A stretch of 64,000 nucleotides of DNA. It comes from Azolla caroliniana (Eukaryota; Polypodiophyta). Positions 56,301 through 64,000 of the stretch are shown in pieces. Location of the stretch: positions 4,960,001 to 5,024,000 of the forward strand of contig JBHGNT010000004.1 of the NCBI GenBank assembly GCA_043228905.1, read 5' to 3'. The notes below the pieces were generated by a model. The model made no database searches, was not told the origin of the DNA, and was given only the letters and a program-made list of their open reading frames with translations. The translations under genes were made by a program, and so were the position numbers. Position 1 is the first letter of the stretch. Each line of letters starts with the position of its first letter.

Positions 56301-59300
56301 GAGAACTTTTCCAATTGCGTATGGTTTCACCAATGTGCTACCTCGAGTATGAGAAGACGTTTTTGGATATATGGTCCACTTGGATTGGACTTGTTGGAGG
56401 CGTTGAAGATGTATACTTCAAGATGGAAAGATTCAAAGCAGGGCTAGATCCATATTTTCAATATGAAGTGCATATGAAGTACCCAAGGTCTTTCCATGAT
56501 TTGCTTCGAGTATGTCAAAGTTATGATCAACAATTGAAGAAGTTGTTTTTCGGTGAAGCATATGGAGTATCGGCGTCATATACCATAAATCCAAGCTATA
56601 ATAATTGTGGATCGGTCATGAGCCAACAACCAGCCTACTTGCAATGTCCGATTCAACAGGTTCCCTCATATCATTATTCTAATTTTTGGAGTTATAATGA
56701 TGTCTATGAAGGTGATTCCAGAGACAATGAAGAAGAGGTGATGAATGTGGAGTCCCCCCATCTAGTTCATGAGGACAACCATGATATAAAGAATGATGAT
56801 GTGAAAGACGAATCTAAGGAGATTGTTATGAGAAGCGATGTTATGGATGGTGATGCCAATGTACATCATGTTGAGGACATTATTGATACAACAAGCGATA
56901 TGGTGGTTGATGATGAATATGTGCAAGATGAAATGGAAGATATGACAAAAGAAGTTGTTGATGGTGAAGTACCCACAACGAAGTTGCAAGATGAAGAAGG
57001 TAACCTAGAAGTGATAGCTGGAGATTGGCTTTTGGAGATCAATGCGTGTAAGGAAGCATTGGTAAGTGCCAAGTTGCAGTGTATGAAGGTGTTCGTGCAT
57101 GATTTATGTTTTGGATTTGCATTGAGTAGCAACAAAGTTATGTGGGCATCAACTCTTCAACAACAATTTGATCAAGAGCAAAGAGAATTACTTGCAATGC
57201 ATGATTGGAGTATCATGAACTTATCACCATCAAAGGATCCACCACAACTAATCAAATGTATAAAGGAGAAGGAATCATCTATCGATAATGGCAATCAAGA
57301 AGAGGAAAGCATAACAATTGATGAATCTTCATGGGATAGGGAAAACAAATCATTCCACATGGTGTCTAAGGAGGAAGAAGAAGTCATTGAAGAGAAAAGT
57401 ATTATCACCCTAAAGGGGAAAAAAATGATGATTTCAAACGATGTCCAAGGAGAAGAGGATCTAAGGTTTATTTCTCTTTTTTTTAAGTTTACAAAGTTAT
57501 TCATAAATGACTATTCACAGATAAGAGTAGAAGGCATCAAACACCACATCAAGTTGGAGAATTTGAAGTTTGTCTCACTTATTGTGGTTGTTCCAAAGGA
57601 GAAAGACGTCAACTTCCAACCCTTGAATGATTCAACCAAATGAGTTTTATTTTTGCTTCCTTTTCGAGATGAGATTCTAGATGAAATGGTCATACATACA
57701 AAACAAGGTAATGTGAAGAATGTGGTGTGCCAAGAAGAAAGTCATGTTGATGAAGCAAAGATCGACGTAATTCAAAATATGACAATTCTGACAAGTATCG
57801 AAGCTTTGAAGGTATTTGTACAAAAGGTTCGCTCGCTCGAAAGATTTATTCATATGTTAACATGCTTACTTCTATCAAGAGTTATGTATCACATAGACCT
57901 ACTTCTGTTTGGAAAGTTGATGAAGATATACTAATTGTTGTAACCTCTTTCTTTGTGTTGACAAGGAGAAAGATGGTGATGGCAATTGTCAATGTGTATG
58001 TGTGTGTGTTTAGAAGTGTGAGGTTTTTCCTATCGACTAGTGGGGGTTTTACTCACATCATTTGTTTTTATTTATTTATTATCTCCTTCTTTGTCTATAG
58101 CCATGAATAAGGCGAAGGAGAACCTTTAGTTTTATTAGTAGCTTAGGGTTCACCATAAATGGTTCACCAAAAAGCAAGGGGGAGGGCTAAATGTGAAAGT
58201 GTTTTTAGAATTCAAGGTATTGAAGTCTACAAAAATATAAGGTATGGAGCATTCACACCCGAAGGCCAAGAACACGAGCTAAGGTTTCAAGTATAAGTCA
58301 AACTAAAAGCAAGAAAGATGGAGAAAAGTCAAAGAAGAAAAAAACGGGCCACCAAAATACAGTCTACAACGAACGCCCATAACTCATTCGTTTGGAAGCC
58401 AAATATAATGTGTAAATATGGGTTAGAAAGCTTATGACGAGAGCTATCCGTAGCTTTTTAAAACTCTAAATTTGGAGCATGGATGAGGGAGATATGACGA
58501 TTAGAAGATCGTTGTGTCATAGCTAAGAATAGGAGATGGAAAAGCTCTAAAAAAAGCGTGGAAAAGAAAGCAGGCGAAACTTATCTACTAGAGGAGAACT
58601 TCATATAAAGCAAGAAGAGTGAGGTGGTGAAAGGAGAGTCTTTTTCTTGTGGGGTTTTTCTTGCCTATTCATGTAGTGCGTTTTTTCTAGTGATCAATTC
58701 ATTCTTGTAGGCTTGAGTTTATGTATCTTCTTTCTCTTGTTTCTATGATCATCACTCCTTATTAATATATCTTTGTAGATTTGGGTTTCTATATCTTCCT
58801 TCTCTCTCTTTTCTATCATCATCTCTCTTTTCAAAATGGACGTGAAGAACGCCTTCCTTCAAGGCGAATTAGAAGAGGAGGTTTTCATGATTCAACCACC
58901 TGGTTTCAAATCGACCAAGCATCTGACCGCAGTCTGGCAACTCAAGAAGCCATTGTACGGACTCAAACAAGCACCACGTGCTTGGCATTCGAAGATCACT
59001 CAGTATCTTCAACAAATCGACTTCCGAATGGAGGTTTTCATGATTCAACCACCTGGTTTCAAATCGACCAAGCATCCGACCGCAGTTTGCCAACTCAAGA
59101 AGCCGTTGTACGGACTCAAACAAGCACCACGTGCTTGGCATTCGAAGATCACTCAGTATCTTCAACAAATCGGCTTCCGAATGTCAAAGTTAGACAACTC
59201 CCTCTACATAAGAAGCGAATCTAATAGCTCGATTGTCATCATCTTGTACGTGGATGATCGAGTCATCAGAGGAAAGAATCTAACCAACGTCCATAAGGTC

Positions 59301-62300
59301 GAAACCCTCCTATCCGGCAAATTCGAAATGAAAGAAGTAATTCCTCAGTATAGAAGTAATTCAGACACTAGTTTGGATCATCATCTCCCAACGGCACTAC
59401 ATTCTCAACTTGTTGTACAAGTTTGGGATAACAGAATGCAAACCTGTGTCCACCCCTCTCGATCAAAACCTCAAGCTCAATGCCGACTCAGGAACCGAAG
59501 AGTTGATTGGTAGCTTCATCTATCTAACCATTACACGACTTGACCTCAGCTATTCGGCTGGTCTACTTAGCCGATTCATGCAAAAACCTCAAGATATTCA
59601 TTTGGATTGCTCTAAAAGAGTTCTCAGGTACATCAGTGGGACAATGGATTACGGCATCATGTATAAGTCGAACACGATTGTTCAACTCGAAGGGTACACA
59701 AATGCAAACTGTGTTGGCTACAAAGCTGAGAGATGATCAACATCGGGATTCTTCTTCTTCCTTGGCAGCAGAGCCATATCGTGGAGCAGCAAGAAGCAAC
59801 CGACAGTTGCACTGTCGAGCATAGAGGCCGAATATAGGGGTGCGGCAATTGCCGCCTATGAAGCCGTTTGGCTTAAACGAATCTTGAAGTATCTGGGCGT
59901 CCCCATTAAGGATCTGATTCTCCTGTATTGTGACAACATGAGTAGTATTTATCTGGCTCAGATCTTGGTGTTCCATGCACGCATGAACCATATTGAAGTG
60001 TACTATCACTTTATCGAAGTGTGTGTTCAGGCTGGAGATGTCAACCTTTAACACATCAATACAGACCTTGAGGTAGTCAACATCTTCACAAAAACCTTAG
60101 GCGTTGTCAAGCTCAGGCAATTCATGTCAGACCTTGGTCTAACTATAGTCGCATTGTCAAGCTTGAGGGGGAGTACAACACCACCGACGAGTACAATGTA
60201 GTAGCCGATCAGTCGATCGAGGTAGGAAGCCGTTTCGACCAGGGTAGTCGAAGACGAAGGAGAACAGTTGAAACCGATCTGACCAACCATTTGGACTCCG
60301 AACCGAGGAATCCAGAAAGCCGAAATGAACCAAACAACAAGACAACTTTGCGGTGACCGGAAGTTGTGTTTGAAGGGGTGTGTTGAGAATCAAACTCAAC
60401 TTCCTCAATGCAATGGCTTTCACACTAGCAATGGGCATTCTAGGTTCAGGCTAGTTTTGTAAATAGTAGAAAAGGAAGTTGCCCTAGGTTAGTTGGTATT
60501 TAAAACAACCCTTTGTAACTAAGTTACTATTGGATGTATTTCATATTTTCTAATATAGCTTCTTGTTCTCAATTCTCTGTCTCTCTAAAATCTCTCTATC
60601 TCTCTGCTTGTCTTACACACACACATAGTTTTCTTCCACTGCACAACCTCACCTACACTCTCCATTCTTTACAATATTTCTGCAATTCCTATTTTGAAAT
60701 GTAAGTTGCTAACACGTCAATTGAAAGCCAAAAACATAAATGTAATATTTTGGTTTAAGTCGAGATCTTTGTTGCATTTATTCAAGATCAAGATTTAATA
60801 ATAAGATGAAGATCATTATTCAAGGCAGTATGAAGATTAAATATTCCAAAATAAAGAAATTAGTTCATTCCCAGGTGCAATGTCTAAAATAACACAAAAC
60901 CAGAGACAGAATTTCATTAGTAGTTGGAGCATTTTTGAGTTCGTGTAAATGTTGAGAGTGGGTTATTAGAATACACCAAGTGTTCGAGTACTGCATCAAT
61001 ATTTATGCCATATTCAATCTGAGCAGTTCAAAATTTAGCCTGGTCAAAATTCAAAGAGGTTTGTGCACATAAATTTGATGCTAGCAACGGTTTTCTTTTT
61101 TCCTGTTGTGCTAGTGTGTGGATAGACCATGCTATTTGGTGGCCTATGATAAGGTGATGATGGGGATGTAGAGGTTTTTATATTTAAGAAAAAGGCTCTT
61201 TGGATTTGCATGCTGTGAATGTGTGACAAAGAGCCATCTGATTATTCTCGAAAGCCATGGCTGATAGCTCAACAGGATTGGCTTTACAGATACATACATG
61301 GCTTTATGGATTAACCTAGGAATGATAGAATAGGCTTGTAATGAAAATGCTCCAATTCATGTCATGTGGGTGTCTAGGTTGACATTTGCTCAAGAAGAAT
61401 GTAATCAAGAATAGTTGAAGTCAATCTTTGATAAAGATGAGTGCTTTGGCTCTATGTAGTACGCTGATGGTTCTCCTTGTGGGGAATCAAAAAATCTGCT
61501 AAGGACATTTTTATGAAGATGCTGGTATCAAATGTGTTTGAATAGAAGTGAGGATACTCTGGAACATTCGACAAATATCTGAAGGATTTTGTTGCTCATT
61601 ATTGGGAACACTGCATTCATAGTACTCTATGTTTGCACATTCCTCTCTTACACATCCATACATTTCACGCATTGCAAATGCTTAAGTGATCTGATCAGGC
61701 TTACTTAGATGGCCAGGTTCTTTTTTTCAATTGCAAACTGTCATTTACACAGCTTTCTCAGACTACCTCTTTTTCGAAACCTTGTAATAGATGGAAGTAT
61801 GATTGTAAATAAATCAGCAGCCTCTTGTTGTAATTATTTTGCTTTGTGTTGATAATGCTGTGGTTATCTCAAAACCACATATGGCATATCTATTGACGTT
61901 GAAGGACATTTTTACTCCTCCCATTTCGTTATACCGCTGCTTGATGCATTCTCAATCTATTTCATCAATGTTCTATTTATCCTAGATAGAGTTTCTTTTC
62001 CCCTTTTTCCAAGTTATCAGTCATTAGCTCAGATGTAAATTTCTTTGGTCTCATAAAAGCCACTCAGAGAGACTAATTGATAATTTCATTTCTATTGGCT
62101 TCTAGGAGAGGAATTTTATGTTATAATTGCCATCTTATTATACGTTGATATCGGGTGGATCTAGAAGTGTATTCTGAGGAGAGCAAAAGTTAATTATCTT
62201 TATTAAATAGAAATGTCTAGATTACCTTGTCCTAGTGTAACACGATCTCGTTTGCACTCACATATAGGGTAATTCTGTTATAAACAAGGATAGCCTCTTT

Positions 62301-62973
62301 TGAGAAGACAGTTACTAGCTTCAAGGGACGATATACTGCATAGAAAGTTCAAAAGGAGTCTGTGTGATATATATGGCCAAGTTCAAGCTTTAGCGTACCA
62401 AATCTTTGCAGTGCAGGTTGTAGGATGAAGTTCAGATGCATGAGAACTTGACCTATACTCCATTGGTCGATATACTGCATAGAAAGTTCAAAAGGAATCT
62501 GTGTGATCAAGTGGTCTGCTTTTCCCAAATCTTATCTCAGATGCATGAGAAATGGCTATTGGCATCAATCATTAGGTCATCTGGTGACCTACTTGCAAGT
62601 TTCAAAAAAGTTCTGCATTCAGAGACTTGGGTGATTCTTGAGAAAATGCTTTATGCATTGATCCTCCATTTTATTCCTGTCAACTGGCCATTTCTGCCCT
62701 AGGGAGATTAAAATTAAGCATTGGAAAACTACCCCCCGTTTTACTCACAATTTGTGAAAGGAGAAAGAAAGAAATGTCTGATTTGTCCAGTGTTAGAATG
62801 AAAATTCTGTTTGCACTTCAAAGTTTTGTAGTGTCAAGAACCCTCATGATCATAAATGAACAAGGTAATAAGTCAGTCAAAGGACATTGCTGGGTGGTTT
62901 CAATACTTAATTTGGGTTGACATTTCTTTTCTTCTCTTTTGCAGGAACTGTTAGGGCTGTACGGGATGACTAA
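47118..62973 (+). CDS. Small hydrophobic plant protein; proposed three exons with a 15-kb last intron
   Basis: Exon 1 is 47118-47205 (MGTATFIGAAFGLASQFYS), donor GAC|GTAAGA. Exon 2 is 47868-48005 (HPWEHLLLIGLGISAANGLA, then a charged helix EEKLQGDVEKHRQEDAETNK), donor GAG|GTAAAT. The best last exon is 62945-62973, after a long pyrimidine tract and GCAG. Phase fits and it adds GTVRAVRDD and a stop, giving 84 aa. One or two membrane-spanning stretches and a basic, charged C-terminus suggest a membrane-anchored, possibly mitochondrial, protein. It vaguely recalls small complex I accessory subunits, but I do not recognise it. The intron 48006-62944 would contain all mobile elements in 48560-60714. 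An alternative last exon is 48509-48555. Confidence 0.55.
48509..48555 (+). other. Alternative last exon for the small gene
   Basis: After a T-rich tract and CAG, phase-compatible sequence encodes VSLAPSRNRNEHKEK and a stop (TAG 48553). This would give a compact 90-aa gene. It lacks obvious conservation clues, so I rank it below 62945-62973. Confidence 0.3.
48872..49465 (-). pseudogene. RNase H, copia element 3
   Basis: It has all three acidic blocks: LQGYCDADMAGDLDTRKSTS, ALSTTEAKYISATEASKEAI and PMLGCDSQSVVYLAKNAMF. It ends DILTKSLGKTQHEHCIQLV before the polypurine tract. The frame is open over 197 codons. Confidence 0.88.
49314..50550 (-). pseudogene. Reverse transcriptase, copia element 3
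   Basis: Three frames cover RT: 50014-50550 (LPNKWVYKVNKIEGKPKYKA, YQMDVKTAFLHGDIDEEI), 49639-49920 (ILVLYVDDMLLAGKRKT, FSMKDLGNAEHILGLRI) and 49314-49655 (IPYASTCGSLMYAMVATRPD). The YVDD motif is intact. Two frameshifts (about 49920-50010 and 49640-49655) break the protein. Confidence 0.87.
51161..51165. other. Target-site duplication of the solo LTR (left)
   Basis: TATCT here, TACCT at 51805-51809: four of five bases match, consistent with an aged 5-bp duplication. Confidence 0.6.
51166..51804 (+). mobile_element. Solo LTR (639 bp) inside the copia 3 integrase
   Basis: It starts TGTTAGATATAATC and ends GATTCTCAATATTTCTAACA, so the ends are TG...CA with a 7-bp inverted repeat TGTTAGA/TCTAACA. 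It carries no coding domain and interrupts a conserved integrase frame. The plus orientation is suggested by the end resembling copia LTR 3' ends; this is tentative. Confidence 0.78.
52014..52827 (-). pseudogene. Protease and GAG-pre-integrase domain, copia element 3
   Basis: The protease block QTWIVDSGASFHVTPCLEC keeps the Asp-Ser-Gly-Ala motif. The GAG-pre-integrase part (CNDCLFGKQVRNSYYSG) leads into the first integrase Asp at VLDLVHSDVC. A break lies around 52260-52450. Confidence 0.83.
52862..53110 (-). pseudogene. Gag C-terminal part with damaged knuckle, copia element 3
   Basis: It starts at the junction with copia 4 (SILNEEIRRQSSGEGSGST). It has a basic linker (RNKSKSRGKGKQQ) and the knuckle CYQCGCKGLKKPEC, in which the His is Leu. 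Upstream gag is lost. Confidence 0.78.
53112..53720 (+). pseudogene. Gag and protease fragments, copia element 4
   Basis: Gag starts in the middle (LSSLAPRFGTIRSAIFVREN) and shifts frame near 53250-53360. A degenerate knuckle region follows near 53470. The protease motif reads VWFVDFGASNHMTSHEDWF, with Phe where Ser normally follows the catalytic Asp, then a stop. Confidence 0.75.
53721..54973 (+). pseudogene. GAG-pre-integrase and integrase, copia element 4
   Basis: The finger (CEACQFGKQHRQPF) and core start (LDVIHSDVWRPAL, YLTFIDDFSRHTWIYPM) are in frame at 54127-54432. The middle is broken by shifts. The C-terminal part at 54536-54973 has KNLPDWAEATNTAVYLMNRC, VRIFGSITYVHISDEKRHKL and KCILVGYSLKQKCYNP. 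Confidence 0.82.
55120..55521 (+). pseudogene. Reverse transcriptase, first part, copia element 4
   Basis: Translation near 55290-55510 gives CRWIYKVKYNADGSVNGYEA and YAQTYEVDYKETFVPVARM, then WHLHQM at the insertion point. The sequence continues at 58834 with MDVKNAFLQGE, so the break is exactly the gag-only element. Confidence 0.83.
55517..55521. other. Target-site duplication of the gag-only element (left)
   Basis: AAATG, identical to 58834-58838. Confidence 0.95.
55522..56163 (+). repeat. 5' LTR of the gag-only element (642 bp)
   Basis: Appears identical to 58192-58833. It ends four bases before the primer-binding site. Confidence 0.95.
56168..56180 (+). other. Primer-binding site of the gag-only element
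   Basis: TGGCGCTCCAGGG, four bases after the 5' LTR. The TGGCGC start resembles sites used by plant Ty3/gypsy elements of the Athila/Tat type. I did not assign the tRNA. Confidence 0.65.
56261..57643 (+). CDS. Gag-like protein of the non-autonomous element (460 aa)
   Basis: The first ATG of the open frame is at 56261 (MARYGVRDATDLRRELFQLR); the frame itself opens upstream in the LTR. Residues 1-110 resemble the retrotransposon gag core (MCYLEYEKTFLDIWSTW, RFKAGLDPYFQYEVHMKY, FHDLLRVCQSYDQQLKKLF). Residues about 145-240 are strongly acidic. The remaining part, with repeated Glu/Lys stretches and a hydrophobic FVSLIVVVPKEKDVNF end, matches nothing I know. There is no zinc knuckle, protease or RT motif. 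No internal stop is present, consistent with recent activity. In related gag proteins the core assembles particles around RNA. Confidence 0.75.
   Translation: MARYGVRDATDLRRELFQLRMVSPMCYLEYEKTFLDIWSTWIGLVGGVEDVYFKMERFKAGLDPYFQYEVHMKYPRSFHDLLRVCQSYDQQLKKLFFGEAYGVSASYTINPSYNNCGSVMSQQPAYLQCPIQQVPSYHYSNFWSYNDVYEGDSRDNEEEVMNVESPHLVHEDNHDIKNDDVKDESKEIVMRSDVMDGDANVHHVEDIIDTTSDMVVDDEYVQDEMEDMTKEVVDGEVPTTKLQDEEGNLEVIAGDWLLEINACKEALVSAKLQCMKVFVHDLCFGFALSSNKVMWASTLQQQFDQEQRELLAMHDWSIMNLSPSKDPPQLIKCIKEKESSIDNGNQEEESITIDESSWDRENKSFHMVSKEEEEVIEEKSIITLKGKKMMISNDVQGEEDLRFISLFFKFTKLFINDYSQIRVEGIKHHIKLENLKFVSLIVVVPKEKDVNFQPLNDSTK
57653..57934 (+). CDS. In-frame continuation after a TGA stop
   Basis: The same frame as the gag-like ORF continues for about 97 codons beyond TGA 57641-57643. 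It includes DEILDEMVIHTKQGNVKNVV and SIEALKVFVQKVRSLERFI. No ATG lies near its start. It could be a readthrough extension, a recently split C-terminus or chance. No domain is recognised. Confidence 0.35.
   Translation: MLPFRDEILDEMVIHTKQGNVKNVVCQEESHVDEAKIDVIQNMTILTSIEALKVFVQKVRSLERFIHMLTCLLLSRVMYHIDLLLFGKLMKIY
58171..58191 (+). other. Polypurine tract of the gag-only element
   Basis: AAAGCAAGGGGGAGGGCTAAA lies directly before the 3' LTR; its core is AAGGGGGAGGG. Confidence 0.85.
58192..58833 (+). repeat. 3' LTR of the gag-only element (642 bp)
   Basis: Appears identical to 55522-56163 and is followed by the TSD copy AAATG. Confidence 0.95.
58834..59520 (+). pseudogene. Reverse transcriptase, second part, with in-frame 51-codon duplication, copia element 4
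   Basis: It resumes at MDVKNAFLQGELEEEVFMIQ and continues with LYGLKQAPRAWHSKITQYL. A 153-bp segment is repeated in tandem (58878-59030 and 59031-59183), keeping the frame. Then come LDNSLYIRSESN and the motif IILYVDDRVIRG, after which the frame shifts near 59335. Confidence 0.87.
58878..59183 (+). repeat. 153-bp tandem duplication in the RT of copia element 4
   Basis: The units start at 58878 and 59031, each GAGGTTTTCATGATTCAACC. They differ at several bases (CTG/CCG, TGG/TGC, CCA/CCG, GAC/GGC), so the event is not recent. Confidence 0.93.
59520..60170 (+). pseudogene. RNase H, copia element 4
   Basis: Pieces in several frames: GYTNANCVGYKAER then a stop, AVWLKRILKYLGVPIKDLIL, LYCDNMSSIYLAQ and VVNIFTKTLGVVKLRQFMSD. 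The first catalytic Asp reads Asn, and the STEAEY block reads ALSSIEAEYRGAA. It ends at a purine run (CTTGAGGGGGAG, about 60160). Confidence 0.8.
60381..60714 (+). repeat. Putative 3' LTR of copia element 4 (about 334 bp)
   Basis: A purine run (TTGAAGGGGTG) is followed by TGTTGAGAATCAAACTCAAC, similar in plan to the LTR start of copia element 2 (hairpin TTGAG...CTCAA). A TATA-like TATTTAAAA lies near 60499 and the segment ends GCTAACA. No second copy exists here for confirmation. Confidence 0.6.
60715..62944. other. Non-coding stretch, probably intron of the small gene
   Basis: AT-rich, with no coding frame and no recognised transposon. A local duplication is present (62328-62367 and 62467-62506). 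The end is a strong acceptor: TTGAC branch-like sequence, long pyrimidine run, GCAG. Confidence 0.5.
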
Positions 62974-64000
62974 AACTTCTTTATAGTGAACTTATTTGGG
63001 GATCAGCATAAAAAACATTACAACAGATTCCATATCTCACTTCTGTCCACTTATACTTTAATGTTTTGATATCATAAATAGTCTGAAACGTTGTTGGGCT
63101 TTGCCTTTAATTCTTTGATGATGTAAGAGAATTGGATGCATGAAGGGTGCTAGATTCTAGGGTTTTGGGCAATTTATGGTTAATAAAAGGCAGATATTTA
63201 TACTTCTTGCCAAGTCAATTTTGGCACTGCACATATTTTGAACTGTTTTTAACAAATTCTTGTTTGCCTTCCATTATCCTTTCTGCAGCTTGCTTCACCT
63301 CTCACTCTTCTCATATCCTTGTATGTCCATTAGGTACTCTGTTTCACACATGCAAAATACCTTTAATCTTTCTGTTAATGTCATGAAATTCTATTTTGGG
63401 TTTGATGTGAATAAGTACTCCTGTAAGACACATATTTCTCATGGAAATATTAAAGCTGTAGCCATTACTTCAATGGTCATGTGTCTTCCAATGATGTAAT
63501 GGGATGTATATATTCTATTCTCTCTTTTAGGAATTATAACCTTTTGATGTTGTTTTGCAAGCTTATATTATCATGTACATTTTGTTACCCTTTCTCTTGC
63601 AATAGAAATATCATGGGTTGATATAGTTTGAAGGAGTAGTAGCTAAATATATATCTATTGGAAAGCAACCAAGTATTCAATATTTTTGCTATTCAGATGC
63701 TAGATTTAGGTTATCATTATCCCAACAGTTTATAAGTAATCATTTTACGTGTTGTCTGTGAACGTTGTTACATATATTAATGTGTAATCATTTTAAGTGA
63801 GCTTTACTTTAATTCGATAGTATCATTTCATTGGTTATGTGGTGAAATTTATTTTTTTATTTAGTGTCAGAAAGTTTGCTAAATTGAATCATGTTATATC
63901 TGGTTTTGAAATTATAATTTTTCAGTAATATTGGTTTTCCACAACACTATTGTAATTGGAATACATTTTATTGTATGGACGAAATTGTCAACATGTGTTG
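62974..64000. other. Probable 3' UTR and downstream region of the small gene
   Basis: AT-rich and non-coding. Several AATAAA-like motifs occur, for example AATAAAAGG near 63182. No gene is recognised to the window edge. Confidence 0.4.

Larger units (their letters stand above)
55522..58833 (+). mobile_element. Young non-autonomous gag-only LTR retrotransposon (TR-GAG-like)
   Basis: 3312 bp with two 642-bp LTRs (55522-56163, 58192-58833) beginning TGTGAAAGTG and ending CTCTTTTCA. I find no difference between the LTRs when reading line by line, at a constant offset of 2670. The TSD AAATG is perfect. A primer site TGGCGCTCCAGGG (56168-56180) and a polypurine tract (58171-58191) are present. The internal region has one gag-like ORF and no protease, RT or integrase. 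It must use proteins of another element to move. Confidence 0.93.
53112..60714 (+). mobile_element. Ty1/copia element 4, 5'-truncated, interrupted by the gag-only element
   Basis: The plus-strand order is gag remnant, protease, GAG-pre-integrase, integrase, RT (split at 55521/58839), RNase H and a 3' LTR at about 60381-60714. Its gag and LTR start resemble copia element 2 (NPPSFFDLQSILLVEENH versus NTLSFFDLQSMLLVEENH), so both belong to one family. Many stops and shifts show it is dead. It lies in the same orientation as the small host gene. Confidence 0.83.

Noticed and set aside
58781-59224. 147-codon ORF starting in the 3' LTR of the gag-only element
   Set aside because: Out-of-frame reading of the copia 4 RT; its internal repeat is only the 153-bp duplication seen in another frame.

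Overview
This is nuclear DNA from a vascular plant with a large, retrotransposon-rich genome. It holds two recognisable host genes inside a dense field of LTR retrotransposons, many nested, plus a LINE remnant. The GT-AG introns, plant-type subtilase (SBT2 subfamily) and Ty1/copia elements primed by initiator Met-tRNA fit a land plant. Several Ty3/gypsy elements are chromoviruses whose RT and integrase resemble the Tf1/sushi/Tcn1-like type better than the common angiosperm clades. As I recall, that type is commoner in non-flowering plants, so a fern or other non-angiosperm is my guess, not a demonstrated fact.

Layout. 1-1010: a broken minus-strand reading frame of unknown function. 1339-7157: a decayed Tat-like Ty3/gypsy element (minus). 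7210-24157: three related chromovirus copies. The first (minus) has a complete Ty1/copia element inserted in its 3' LTR. The second (minus, truncated) and third (plus, truncated) lie head to head. 24158-25870: remnant of another LTR element with a retropepsin-like domain. 25870-28400: intergenic. 28465-35291: a ten-exon SBT2-type subtilisin-like serine protease gene (849 aa predicted), with one GC-AG intron. 36690-37811: LINE remnant with a 196-bp tandem duplication. 38280-40910: weak, unidentified reading frames. 40975-46754: a complete Ty1/copia element with a perfect 5-bp target-site duplication but damaged active sites. 47118 onward: a small host gene for a hydrophobic protein of about 84-90 aa. 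Its last exon is probably at 62945, which would leave a 15-kb intron filled with two copia elements, a solo LTR and a very young gag-only LTR element (55522-58833).

Most notable is the gag-only element: two 642-bp LTRs that I read as identical, a perfect TSD, one 460-aa ORF and no pol. Next is the shared LTR design of the chromoviruses: an antisense tRNA-like module with A and B boxes at the U3 end, a heat-shock-element-like motif exactly 25 bp before the TATA box, and a palindrome near the expected transcription start that can pair with an atypical primer-binding site. All computed-looking values here come from reading the sequence by eye; no search was run.
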